This document shows positions 1 through 8,034 of a stretch of DNA of 64,000 nucleotides, piece after piece. This DNA comes from Paenibacillus eucommiae. GTDB lineage: Bacteria; Bacillota; Bacilli; Paenibacillales; NBRC-103111. Below the pieces are notes generated by a model. It searched no databases and had not been told where the DNA came from. It saw only the letters and a list, made by a program, of their open reading frames with translations. The stretch covers positions 62,001 through 126,000 of the forward strand of contig NZ_JAGGLB010000015.1 of NCBI RefSeq assembly GCF_017874215.1, read 5' to 3'. A program made the translations under genes and the position numbers. Position 1 is the stretch's first letter. The number at the start of each line of letters is the position of its first letter.

Positions 1-893
1 TGCAGCTGCAAGCTTTGCTGTTTAAATTCATCAAGTGTCGTTTGAAAGGACAGGTCAACCTTAGTGTCCTTGAGCTTCTGATACAGGTTAATTTCAAGAC
101 GCTCCAGCGTACCGCTCAAAGGTGTCAATTGACTCGTCTGAATTTCCTTTAAATCAAAAGCATAGTACCAATTAGCAAGCTGCAGAGGAAATTTCTTATC
201 CTTCAGCAGTGTTTTCTGGAATAGCGGCTCACTGACTACCAATGAATTCAGCAGTCCCTCTAGACCTTGAAACCAATACGGATCATTCTCGTCCTTAGGC
301 TTGAAGGAACCAACGATTCTGACCTTGATCGGTCCGCCGGAAATTGAATACTTGAACACATCTCCAATATGTAAATCATTACGGTATAAAGTTTCATCCA
401 TTACTACAGCCTCAATAATGCCATCCTTCGGCTGGTCGGAGGACATTGTCCCTGCTGACCACTCCACATGATCTCCAAGATCATTCAGTGAAGTTATTGT
501 CATTTGCCGGCGTTTACTTGGATCCACCTTGGCTGGATCCTCAGGCGTAAGTTGGGCGGCTTTGATCGTGTAGACTCTTGCAAAAGCATCTACAGGAAAA
601 TCGATATCCTTCGGGAGCTGCTCTTGAATATATGTGTTAACGCCATCAAGCCCTTCAAGATCGACCCGGCTGGAGCCCATTGCCTGGTAGCGCATAAGCA
701 GCGAGCCGGCCGGCAGACCATTGCTCTTCTCCTCCAATGACTTGGCAACCACCCGTTTAAGCGAACCGTCGGCATACATGGGGATACTAGTCGTGAAAGC
801 AACTGCCATCACCAGCCCCAGAAGCGTACTTAGCGTCAGCCAGCGGGTATTCCACATTTTACGATACAGAAATCGCAGCATCGGTATCGACAT
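1..893 (-). CDS. ABC transporter permease, FtsX/MacB type (partial, 3' end beyond window)
   Basis: The reading frame starts at the ATG at 893 and stays open to the left edge, so about 297 N-terminal residues are visible and the C-terminus is missing. There is a short cytoplasmic N-terminus, then a hydrophobic segment at about residues 17-37 (WLTLSTLLGLVMAVAF), then a long polar extracytoplasmic region. This is the usual N-terminal layout of FtsX/MacB-type permeases, whose other helices lie near the C-terminus and so would be off-window. The start overlaps the stop of the upstream fusion-protein gene (TAATG), which suggests translational coupling. With the ATPase and membrane-fusion gene it forms a three-gene export operon. 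The substrate cannot be read from the sequence; peptide or lipid-active drug export is typical of the family. Confidence 0.8.
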   Translation of the reverse strand, partial: MSIPMLRFLYRKMWNTRWLTLSTLLGLVMAVAFTTSIPMYADGSLKRVVAKSLEEKSNGLPAGSLLMRYQAMGSSRVDLEGLDGVNTYIQEQLPKDIDFPVDAFARVYTIKAAQLTPEDPAKVDPSKRRQMTITSLNDLGDHVEWSAGTMSSDQPKDGIIEAVVMDETLYRNDLHIGDVFKYSISGGPIKVRIVGSFKPKDENDPYWFQGLEGLLNSLVVSEPLFQKTLLKDKKFPLQLANWYYAFDLKEIQTSQLTPLSGTLERLEINLYQKLKDTKVDLSFQTTLDEFKQQSLQL

Positions 894-1951
894 TATCTAC
901 CCACTACTTTCTGTCCCGGTGTGAGGCCTTTCACGATCTCAACGTCCGTCGAGGTCTGCTGGCCGATTTCTACATCAACTTCCTTTTTATTGCCGGCATT
1001 ATCGATAACCTGGACGTAGTTGCGGCCAGAATAAGAGCGAAGTGCCGCAAGCGGGATTACCACCGCATTTTCTTTCTTCTGAATAATAACGCTAACGCTG
1101 AGTGGAGTCCCCCGGGTCATACCCTCCGGGAATTTATCAAGCTGCACGACCATATAATCATCGATTGATTCTTTCCCTCCCGGCTGTCCATTACCCGGAT
1201 AGCCACCGTTACCGCCATTATTCGAATTTGATTTTGGACTTGGCAATTGCTTGACTTTGCCCAAATGCTTGCCTGCTGAAGTAATGTCGACTTCTGTCTC
1301 CATGCCAACAGCAACTTTCTTGGCATCGTCTGCAGTGATGCTTGCCACAACCGCCAGTTGGGTCAAATCAGCAATAGTCACTACGGATTGATCGACCTTA
1401 GCAGTGTCTCCTTTACGCGAATTCACCGTCACAATAGTTCCGCTGAAAGGCGCTACAAGTGTTGATTTGGCAATTTGCTGCTGAAGCTTATTAAGCTCCT
1501 CCCGCTTAATTTCAAAATCAATCTTTGCCTGCTCCAACTGGTCAGCAGACATTTCATCCGCATTGCGCAGCGTTTCAATCATAGACAATTCTTCTTTACG
1601 CGTAAGCAATTGCTTCTGCTTTACCTGACTTTGCAATTCCGATACATCGAGCTCCGCAATAACCTGCCCCTGTGTAACGTTGTCCCCTGACTGAACCAGC
1701 AGGTTGTTAATTCTCTTGCCATTCATTTCCTCAGCGAAGAACAATTCTTCCTCTTTGAGGGCCATCAATTTCCCCGATCCATTTACTTTCGTTACCAAAG
1801 TGGTCGTTTTAACAATGTGCTCAGGTTTCTTGGAAAGCTTTGGTGGATTGATGCTTGGCAGCACCTCTTCCTCCTGCTCCTTAGGCAGCAATGAGCAGCC
1901 CGAGGCCAGCAATAAAGAAGTACATAAAAAAAGTACAGTAATAGGCTTCAT
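893..1951 (-). CDS. Membrane-fusion (HlyD/MacA-type) lipoprotein of ABC efflux system
   Basis: A 352-residue periplasmic-adaptor-like protein. The chosen ATG at 1951 gives a lipoprotein signal, a hydrophobic stretch ending in lipobox LASGC, so the protein should be tethered outside the membrane by a lipidated Cys. An open frame extends 25 codons further upstream but would bury the signal peptide. Beyond the signal are the features of the family: a lipoyl-like half-motif (residues about 75-100), a Lys/Glu/Gln-rich coiled coil (about 105-165), the second lipoyl half with VAPFSGTIV, and a beta-barrel region. A Gly/Asn-rich insert (SNNGGNGGYPGNGQPGG) interrupts the barrel. It lies 7 bp after the ATPase gene and overlaps the permease start. 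In Gram-positives such proteins link the permease to substrate outside the membrane. Confidence 0.88.
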   Translation of the reverse strand: MKPITVLFLCTSLLLASGCSLLPKEQEEEVLPSINPPKLSKKPEHIVKTTTLVTKVNGSGKLMALKEEELFFAEEMNGKRINNLLVQSGDNVTQGQVIAELDVSELQSQVKQKQLLTRKEELSMIETLRNADEMSADQLEQAKIDFEIKREELNKLQQQIAKSTLVAPFSGTIVTVNSRKGDTAKVDQSVVTIADLTQLAVVASITADDAKKVAVGMETEVDITSAGKHLGKVKQLPSPKSNSNNGGNGGYPGNGQPGGKESIDDYMVVQLDKFPEGMTRGTPLSVSVIIQKKENAVVIPLAALRSYSGRNYVQVIDNAGNKKEVDVEIGQQTSTDVEIVKGLTPGQKVVGR

Positions 1952-1958
1952 CGTCCGT

Positions 1959-2687
1959 TTAAGAGACGAATCTGCCGTCCACCATTTCGTAAACATGGTC
2001 AGCAACCTCCAAAATCGTAGGATCATGTGTAGTCATACAAATCGTAACCTGCTCTGTTGCAATAATGCTTTGAAACACCGACATGATCTGTGCCCCCATT
2101 TGAGAATCAAGCTCCGCGGTCGGCTCATCCGCCAGCAAAAGCGAAGGACGATGGGCAATCGCCTTGGCAATAGCCACTCTTTGCTGCTCTCCCCCTGAAA
2201 GCTCGAAAGGACGATGGTTCATTCTCTTACTAAGGCCAACAAGCTCCAGGCAATGTGCAACTCTACTTTTCCATTGTGAACGCGGGGTACCTGCCATTCG
2301 TAAAGCAAGCTCCACATTTTCCCGTGCGGACAACAACGGCATCAGCGCAAAGGATTGAAAAATAAATCCGATTTCTTGACGTCGAATATGAGTTCGTTGA
2401 TCATCACTACACTTATGAAATGGATGCCCCAGAAAGAAAATTTCACCTGAACTCGGTTCATCCAAGCCCCCAATCAAGTTCATTAAAGTAGTCTTACCCG
2501 ACCCCGATCGTCCTCGAAGCATCACCAGCTGACTGCGTTTAAGCTCCATATCAATTCCCTTTAAAACCTGGAGCTTCTGACTGCCGACCTGAAAAGATCT
2601 CTCAATCCCTTTAACCGTGAGAAGAGGAGAATCCAAATCTGGTGCCTTGTTATGTACTTCTTTTTTGCGAAGCCAGCTGGCCATCAT
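1959..2687 (-). CDS. ABC transporter ATP-binding protein (MacB/LolD class)
   Basis: A 242-residue nucleotide-binding subunit with all expected motifs: Walker A GRSGSGKT (residues 59-66), Q-loop at FIFQSF (about 108-113), signature LSGGEQ (163-168), Walker B LLLADEPT (183-190) and an H-loop in TTHDP. It most resembles the MacB/LolD/FtsE group that powers FtsX-type permeases. Two ATG codons are adjacent (2687 and 2684) behind a strong GGGAGGG; the second has the more usual spacing. It is the first gene of the minus-strand efflux operon and is divergent from the M20 peptidase gene. Confidence 0.93.
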   Translation of the reverse strand: MMASWLRKKEVHNKAPDLDSPLLTVKGIERSFQVGSQKLQVLKGIDMELKRSQLVMLRGRSGSGKTTLMNLIGGLDEPSSGEIFFLGHPFHKCSDDQRTHIRRQEIGFIFQSFALMPLLSARENVELALRMAGTPRSQWKSRVAHCLELVGLSKRMNHRPFELSGGEQQRVAIAKAIAHRPSLLLADEPTAELDSQMGAQIMSVFQSIIATEQVTICMTTHDPTILEVADHVYEMVDGRFVS

Positions 2688-2696
2688 TCACCCTCC

Positions 2697-2905
2697 CTAT
2701 GTAATTGCAGTCTGCGCAGTTTAACCGTACAATGAAGTAGACGAATCAGTGTTTGAAAAAGTTTCAAAACCGACCCCCTAAAAAGAATGTATTTTCTTTA
2801 TAAAAGATACTAGATATTGGCTAATCTATCAACCCTTATCAGAAACTATCTTTTTTAACTAAGACGTTCTTCGGCCGTCCACCTTCAAACCAAAGGAGCA
2901 ATCAG
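2697..2905. other. Divergent intergenic region with a 7-bp inverted repeat
   Basis: About 200 bp separate the ABC operon from the M20 peptidase gene. The only clear structure is the inverted repeat TTTGAAA-AAG-TTTCAAA at 2752-2768, which could be an operator for either gene. The stretch downstream of it is AT-rich and probably contains the plus-strand promoter, but I cannot assign convincing -35 and -10 boxes. Confidence 0.4.
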
Positions 2906-4285
2906 ATGATTAACGCTATCGAAACCTATGTACAACAGCACAATGAGATACATATGGAAGAACTTAAACAGCTGCTGCGCATCCCGAGTATTAGTGCTGT
3001 TGCTGAACATAAAAAGGATATACTTCACTGTGCAGAATGGGTCGCTGGAGCTTTGCAAAAAGCTGGATTGGAGCATGTAGAAATCATGGCAACAGCCGGC
3101 CATCCTGTCGTTTATGCTGATTGGCTCCATGCACCTGGCAAACCGACTGTGCTTGTATATGGACATTATGATGTCCAGCCTGCTGAGCCGCTCGAACTGT
3201 GGGATACTCCCCCCTTCGAACCAACTGTCCGCGATGGTAAAATCTATGCGCGCGGCGCTACCGATGATAAAGGTCAGCTCTTTCTTCATATTAAAGCAGT
3301 TGAGTCCTGCCTGCAGGTTATCGGAAGTCTTCCGGTTAACATTAAATTTTGCATCGAAGGTGAGGAGGAAATCGCCAGTTTTCATCTGCCACCCTTTTTT
3401 GAGCAGCATCTTGACAAGCTCCAGGCCGATGTAGTCACTCTTTCCGACACACAGCTTTATGGACCGGGCAAACCAGCTCTTATGTATGGATTACGTGGCC
3501 TTGCTGCATTTGAGATAATTGTCGAAGGTGCTAACAGCGATCTGCATTCCGGCCTATACGGCGGCGGAGTTCCGAATCCGATTCATGCTTTGAGCAAGCT
3601 TCTGAGCTCATTTCACGATGAGCACGGGCATGTAGCCGTTGAGGGCTTTTACAATAATGTGATCGAGCTTTCCCAGCAGGAACGAGAGGCTTTCAAGCTT
3701 GTTGAGCCGGATGAGCATAAGCTGCTGACAGAGCTTGGAGTTTCGTCCTTATTCGGAGAGAGTAACTTTACTTTCTATGAGCAGACTACATCCAGACCCA
3801 CCTTGGAAATCACCTCCATTAGCGGCGGCTTTCAGGGCGAAGGCATCAAACCCATCATCCCGAATCAGGCTATTGCCAAGGTCGCATGCCGGCTTACAGC
3901 CGCGCAGGTGCCGGATGAAGTCATGGATGCTGTTGAAAAGCATATACATACGCATAAACCAGCAGGAGTCCGCGTCCGCCTGAATCGTCTCCTTCGCGGA
4001 AATCCGTTTATTACTCCCATAGATCATCCAGCTATGCAGGCCGCGGCAAACGCGTATGAAGAAGCGTACGGTACATCACCCGTATACATGAGAGGCGGGG
4101 GATCCATCCCGATCGTTGAAGTTTTCGGAAGGCTGCTGCAAGCTCCAGTCGTGATGCTAGGCTTCGGACTTCCGGGTGAGAACCTGCATGCTCCCAATGA
4201 ACATTTTCATCTAGAAAACTGGCATAAAGGTCTTTCTACGATATGCCGTTATTGGTATAAGATCGGTGCTGACATTAAGCTTTGA
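2906..4285 (+). CDS. M20 family metallopeptidase (dipeptidase)
   Basis: A 459-residue zinc exopeptidase of the M20 family, in the branch of cytosolic non-specific dipeptidases (CNDP/Dug1-like). The catalytic signatures are visible: GHYDVQP (residues 86-92, zinc-ligand His87), ARGATDDKGQ (115-124, bridging Asp) and EGEEE (151-155, catalytic and zinc-binding Glu). The middle region (SDLHSGLYGG) matches the dimerisation/lid domain, and the C-terminal GFGLPGENLHAPNE carries the last zinc-ligand His. There is no signal peptide, so it should be cytoplasmic. The start is set by AAAGGAG 7 bp upstream. The MFS gene follows after 49 bp on the same strand, so cotranscription is likely. It probably cleaves dipeptides; the exact substrate is not readable. 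Confidence 0.9.
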   Translation: MINAIETYVQQHNEIHMEELKQLLRIPSISAVAEHKKDILHCAEWVAGALQKAGLEHVEIMATAGHPVVYADWLHAPGKPTVLVYGHYDVQPAEPLELWDTPPFEPTVRDGKIYARGATDDKGQLFLHIKAVESCLQVIGSLPVNIKFCIEGEEEIASFHLPPFFEQHLDKLQADVVTLSDTQLYGPGKPALMYGLRGLAAFEIIVEGANSDLHSGLYGGGVPNPIHALSKLLSSFHDEHGHVAVEGFYNNVIELSQQEREAFKLVEPDEHKLLTELGVSSLFGESNFTFYEQTTSRPTLEITSISGGFQGEGIKPIIPNQAIAKVACRLTAAQVPDEVMDAVEKHIHTHKPAGVRVRLNRLLRGNPFITPIDHPAMQAAANAYEEAYGTSPVYMRGGGSIPIVEVFGRLLQAPVVMLGFGLPGENLHAPNEHFHLENWHKGLSTICRYWYKIGADIKL

Positions 4286-4334
4286 TACTAAGCTCTGATC
4301 CAAGAGCTGATTAAGAAGGAAACAGAGGTTACAC

Positions 4335-5810
4335 ATGAATAAGCAAACGAATCGACTCTATGTGACGATAGGCATTTTTGTAGTCACTTTACTGGCAGCC
4401 ATTGAAGGAACGATCGTCAATACGGCTATTCCCACCATCGTCAGCCAATTGGGAGGCATCAAATCCATCAGTTGGGTGATCTCTATTTATTTGTTGACTG
4501 CAGCGGTAACGACACCTATTTATGGAAAGCTCGCCGATTTATACGGACGGAAGAACATATTATCGGTGGGCATCATCCTTTTCCTGATCGGAGCTGTGCT
4601 TGCAGGCTCTGCGCAAACCATGGGGCAGCTCATCGGATATCGGGCCTTTCAAGGGATAGGTGCCGGAGCCATTCTTACACTGACCTTTACCATTGTGGGA
4701 GATTTATACACAAATGAGGAAAGGGGCAAAATTCAAGGCATGATCAGTGGCGTTTGGGGTGTAGCAGGTGTCCTCGGCCCGATGACTGGCGGATTTCTCG
4801 TTGATTTTGTGTCATGGAGATGGATTTTTTATATGAATCTCCCGTTCGGGATTGTTGCGCTGCTTCTAATCGGTATTTTTCTAAGAGAGAACTTGAATAC
4901 GGAGAAAAAAAAGCTTCATATCGATTACGGCGGAGCCATTACCTTCACCATAAGCATGACCACATTGATGTATGCCCTATTAACCGGAGGATCCACTTAT
5001 GCTTGGCAATCACCGGAAATGCTCGGATTTTTCATCATCATCGTGCTGTCGTTCGCCGCATTTATTTATTTCGAAACAAAATCACCGGATCCCATGCTGC
5101 CTTTTTCACTATTCCGTAATCGCATGCTTGCGATCAGCTTTATGAATGGCTTTTTTTTAAGTGTGATATTAGCTGGTATTACCTTCTACACCCCCATTTG
5201 GATGCAGGGAATTCTCGGTACTGGTGCTACTGGAGCGGGCTTTGCCCTTATCCCATTATCGCTAACCTGGCCATTTGGTGCTCTGCTTGGAGGCAGGCTG
5301 GCCACCAGCAAGGGTTCGAGAACAACGGCTATACTAGGCAACTTCATTTTACTGATAGGTTTTATTGCTCTAACGTTTTTAAGTGAATCTAGCCCGCTGT
5401 CCTACCTGTACACGATTATGGGCATTGTTGGCTTCGGTTTTGGAATATCCTTGACCGTGTTCACCCTCTCCATTCAATCAGCGGTCAACTGGAACCTTCG
5501 CGGAGCTGCCAATGGAGCTAACAATTTCATTCGCGGACTCGGACAAACGATGGGGGTCGCTTGCCTGGCCATTTTGTTCAATAGCTCCATCTCCAATTTT
5601 CTTTCAAGAAATCCTGGGCTAGATATGAATAAAATGTTAAATGCAGCCGATATTCAATCATTTCCAATGGCACTGGTAGCAGATATGAGAGCGACTTTGT
5701 CCTCAGGTTTGAACCATATTTTCATTGTGCTTGCTTTTATTTCTGTTTTAGCGCTTCTCAGTCCTCTGTTCCTGCCGAACAAGGCTAAGGAGAAGGCTGC
5801 CCAACACTAA
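4335..5810 (+). CDS. MFS drug exporter, DHA2 (14-helix, EmrB/QacA) family
   Basis: A 491-residue integral membrane protein with about 14 hydrophobic segments, the size expected for the DHA2 branch of proton-coupled multidrug exporters. Motif A is clear (GKLADLYGRK, about residues 64-73) and motif C appears as GVAGVLGPMTGG (about 142-153). The TM1 signature reads AIEGTIVNTAIPTI, with Glu where many relatives have Asp. The C-terminus is short and charged (NKAKEKAAQH). It follows the M20 peptidase gene by 49 bp, and the repeat island starts right after its stop. Substrate unknown. No adjacent regulator gene is visible. Confidence 0.92.
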   Translation: MNKQTNRLYVTIGIFVVTLLAAIEGTIVNTAIPTIVSQLGGIKSISWVISIYLLTAAVTTPIYGKLADLYGRKNILSVGIILFLIGAVLAGSAQTMGQLIGYRAFQGIGAGAILTLTFTIVGDLYTNEERGKIQGMISGVWGVAGVLGPMTGGFLVDFVSWRWIFYMNLPFGIVALLLIGIFLRENLNTEKKKLHIDYGGAITFTISMTTLMYALLTGGSTYAWQSPEMLGFFIIIVLSFAAFIYFETKSPDPMLPFSLFRNRMLAISFMNGFFLSVILAGITFYTPIWMQGILGTGATGAGFALIPLSLTWPFGALLGGRLATSKGSRTTAILGNFILLIGFIALTFLSESSPLSYLYTIMGIVGFGFGISLTVFTLSIQSAVNWNLRGAANGANNFIRGLGQTMGVACLAILFNSSISNFLSRNPGLDMNKMLNAADIQSFPMALVADMRATLSSGLNHIFIVLAFISVLALLSPLFLPNKAKEKAAQH

Positions 5811-5827
5811 CGTGAGAAAAGTGCCCA

Positions 5828-6000
5828 TTGCGGCGTCCTTTGATTTGCGTTTCCGTGACGTTGGTGCATAGAGGGAGGGAATGGCTGTGGGATCCAGCCG
5901 CTGTTAAAGATTTGTTCCCTTGAATAGAATGGATGCGAATGTTGGAACAAATCTTTAAAGGCGGGCGCTATCGCTCTTCCTCCCACACCCCTTACCTCTC
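5828..6000. repeat. Inverted-repeat element, copy 1
   Basis: The 5' flank (about 5828-5870, TTGCGGCGTCCTTTGA onward) is shared with copies 3 and 4. The outer left arm begins at 5871 (GAGGGAGGGAATGGC). The inner arm AAAGATTTGTTCC at 5906-5918 is an exact inverted match to GGAACAAATCTTT at 5944-5956, enclosing a 25-nt loop (5919-5943). The right outer arm ends near 6000 and pairs less well with the left arm than in copies 2 and 3. There is no transposase and no obvious target duplication, so it looks like a non-autonomous or structural repeat. Confidence 0.85.
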
Positions 6001-6141
6001 TTTAGCTATAATCACACGAACACCAAGCTCAAACGGACTGCCATCAAGTTTTTTTCTCTTAATTGGAGGAGATTACCTAGCGGCCGCAGTCGCTGGGGAT
6101 GAAGGGCGCGCACAGCTGAGCAGGATCTGCTACACTGCTAC

Positions 6142-6332
6142 TTTAACGATGTTTTTCATCGTTAAAAGCACAAGATCGTCTCCGCATACTCACTTTAACA
6201 ATGAAAAAAATCGTTAAAACCCTTCTTATCCCCCCAGTGAGGCCATCCGTCCTCTTTTAACGATGAAAAACATCATTAAAGTGACTGATAGACCTGGAAA
6301 CACTTGCTTTAACGATGAAAAACATCGTTAAG
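6142..6332. repeat. Array of four 25-nt hairpins (TTTAACGATG/CATCGTTAAA)
   Basis: Four near-identical palindromes, TTTAACGATG-N5-CATCGTTAAA, lie at 6142-6166, 6194-6218, 6256-6280 and 6308-6332. Their start-to-start spacing is 52, 62 and 52 bp. Loops are TTTTT in the first unit and AAAAA in the others. The second unit has ACAATG and AAATCG, and the third has CATCATTAAA, so both are slightly decayed. Spacers are not repeated. A second array with three units is at 51924-52049. Confidence 0.88.
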
Positions 6333-6478
6333 TGATGCGTACGCTCCATTCGGGGAGCGGCTGTGCGGCTGCTATTATCAAGTGCTATAATCGAGCTGCC
6401 TCCGCTCCCTCCCACTGTGTAATTGAAAACTATTCAACTCCAGGGATCCCCAATAAACTTATATTTTCTGGCGTGTCA

Positions 6479-6522
6479 AATAAAGAAGCTCTCCTATTAA
6501 ACATCAGGAGAGCTTCTTTATT
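6479..6522. terminator. Rho-independent terminator of pyr operon (bidirectional)
   Basis: A 15-bp perfect stem, TAAAGAAGCTCTCCT (6481-6495) with its complement (6506-6520), surrounds a 10-nt loop. It lies about 10 bp beyond the pyrE stop. A/T tails on both sides let it work in either direction, so it also shields pyrE from plus-strand transcription. Confidence 0.9.
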
Positions 6523-6530
6523 ATAAGAAA

Positions 6531-7172
6531 TTACACGCCAAACGCTGCCGGATTATCTCTCCATGAACGGAGTAAAGCCAAATCCTCTTGCTGGATATGA
6601 CCATTCTCCAGTGCTGAATTCAACAGCTTCGAGTAGCTGGTAAGCGTCTGAAGCGGCATCCCCGCACCTTCAAAAGCATCTGCTGCTTTATCTAATTCAT
6701 AAGAGAAAATAGCAAGTACTCCTAAAGCTTGCGCCCCTGCTTCATTCACGGCCAAAGCCGCTTTCAATGAGCTGCCACCAGTCGATATCAGATCTTCTAT
6801 GACAACTACTTTCTGCCCTGGCTTTACAACACCTTCAATCAGGTTCTCTTTACCATGGCCCTTAGCTTTATCACGAACATAAATCATAGGAAGACCAAGC
6901 TTCTGAGCTACCCAAGCAGCGTGCGGGATGCCCGCTGTCGCTGTTCCTGCGATAACTTCCGCATCGGGATATTTCTCTTTGATCAGCTCGACAAAGCCCT
7001 CAGCGATCAGCTCGCGAACCTCCGGGAATGACATCGTTAGCCGGTTATCACAGTAAATAGGAGACTTCAGTCCCGACGTCCAGGTAAAAGGTTGGTGCGG
7101 ACGCAGCGTGACAGCTCCAATCTGCAGCAGCAAAGCTGCAATTTTGCGAGAAAAAAGATCGGTTTCACTCAT
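6531..7172 (-). CDS. pyrE: Orotate phosphoribosyltransferase
   Basis: Joins orotate to PRPP to give OMP, the fifth step of UMP synthesis. It contains the phosphoribosyltransferase core: FTWTSGLKSPIYCDNR near the N-terminus (orotate side) and the PRPP loop VVVIEDLISTGGSS. Last gene of the pyr operon, followed at once by a strong terminator. The start is uncertain. ATG 7172 (MSETDLF) gives a normal length of 213 residues, but the GGAAGGAG site is 14 nt away and fits a TTG at 7181 better. The frame remains open further upstream through a 9-bp tandem repeat encoding Asn-Lys-Phe units, which I take as non-coding. Family assignment is firm. Confidence 0.95.
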   Translation of the reverse strand: MSETDLFSRKIAALLLQIGAVTLRPHQPFTWTSGLKSPIYCDNRLTMSFPEVRELIAEGFVELIKEKYPDAEVIAGTATAGIPHAAWVAQKLGLPMIYVRDKAKGHGKENLIEGVVKPGQKVVVIEDLISTGGSSLKAALAVNEAGAQALGVLAIFSYELDKAADAFEGAGMPLQTLTSYSKLLNSALENGHIQQEDLALLRSWRDNPAAFGV

Positions 7173-7201
7173 CTTTAGCAACTCAGCTCCTTCCAACATA
7201 A

Positions 7202-7246
7202 TGAACTTATTGAACTTATTAAACTTATTAAACTTATTGAATAAAT
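7202..7246. repeat. 9-bp tandem repeat (five units) between pyrF and pyrE
   Basis: Five head-to-tail units (TGAACTTAT twice, TAAACTTAT twice, and a decayed TGAATAAAT) fill the pyrF-pyrE spacer. Because 9 is a multiple of 3, the pyrE frame stays open across it and would read Asn-Lys-Phe repeats, but the strong ribosome site lies downstream. Confidence 0.85.
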
Positions 7247-7282
7247 TCAATATACTCGATGCAATCTATCTATTCCAAAGCT

Positions 7283-8020
7283 TTATTGTCCAACAACCGA
7301 ATCAATCACTGCTTCCAGCACAGCCCGCGGGTCAGCCGAGGCGGTGATCGGCCTGCCAATAACGACAAAATCTGTTCCTTGTGCGAAGGCCTCTTCCGGT
7401 GTCATAACGCGTGACTGATCGCCCAAATCAGCGCCAGCCGGACGAATTCCCGGCGTAACTGTTACAAATGCTTCACCGCATGCAGCCTTGATTTTCGTCA
7501 CCTCTAGCGGAGATGCTACAACACCGCCAAGTCCTGCTTCCTTAGCAAGGCGTGCATAGCGAAGCACCGCATTTTCTACGGAGCCCTCTATACCTATTTC
7601 TTCGTTCAACATCTTGTTACTCGTGCTCGTAAGCTGGGTAACACCGATTACGATCGGACGAGCAGTACCTGCCGGTGAACCCGTAAGCGCTTTGTCCACG
7701 CCTTCGAGGGCTGCTTCCATCATCTGCTTCCCACCAGCCGCATGAACATTAAATATATCTACTCCAAGCTTTGTGATACTTTCCGAGCCACCCTTTACCG
7801 TGTTAGGAATATCATGCATTTTGAGATCCAGGAACACTTTATAGCCACGTTCTTTAAGTCCTGCAACAAAGCCAGGTCCCGCTGCGTAAAACAACTGCAT
7901 ACCGACCTTCACATAACAAGGTATACCGCCAAGCTGCTGCAAAAGCAGCTCGGCGTCCTTTGCTGTTGAATAGTCGAGTGCTACCATAATGCGCCCTGCT
8001 GCTTGAAGACGTGAATTCAT
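7283..8020 (-). CDS. pyrF: Orotidine 5'-phosphate decarboxylase
   Basis: Decarboxylates OMP to UMP, the last step of the pathway. The catalytic signature DLKMHDIPNT (residues 65-74) holds the Asp-Lys-Asp charge network, and the phosphate-binding C-terminus VTPGIRPAG and VIGRPIT are present. Length is 245 residues, normal for the bacterial enzyme. The ATG at 8020 was chosen because it is 10 nt from AAGGAG; a GTG at 8029 is in frame but only 1 nt from the site. It follows carB by 14 bp in the operon. Confidence 0.96.
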   Translation of the reverse strand: MNSRLQAAGRIMVALDYSTAKDAELLLQQLGGIPCYVKVGMQLFYAAGPGFVAGLKERGYKVFLDLKMHDIPNTVKGGSESITKLGVDIFNVHAAGGKQMMEAALEGVDKALTGSPAGTARPIVIGVTQLTSTSNKMLNEEIGIEGSVENAVLRYARLAKEAGLGGVVASPLEVTKIKAACGEAFVTVTPGIRPAGADLGDQSRVMTPEEAFAQGTDFVVIGRPITASADPRAVLEAVIDSVVGQ

Positions 8021-8034
8021 CCTAGTCACACTCC

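Larger units (their letters stand above)
5811..6480. other. Non-coding repeat island A
   Basis: The 720-bp gap between the MFS exporter and pyrE contains, in order, a complete inverted-repeat element (5828-6000), a flank of about 140 bp also found in island C (51754-51923), an array of four 25-nt hairpins (6142-6332), unassigned sequence (6333-6478) and the pyrE terminator. The open frames that cross it have no ribosome site and are products of the repeats. No gene is supported. Confidence 0.75.

Noticed and set aside
6142..6332. Hairpin array as a CRISPR
   Set aside because: Only three or four units, palindromic 25-nt units with 26-37 bp spacers, and no cas genes. It appears twice with the same flanks, unlike a spacer array.
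7173..7250. PyrE start at 7250 with Asn-Lys-Phe repeats
   Set aside because: No ribosome site precedes it, the repeat is a simple 9-bp tandem and the family starts near MSETDLF. Kept only as a finding to test.
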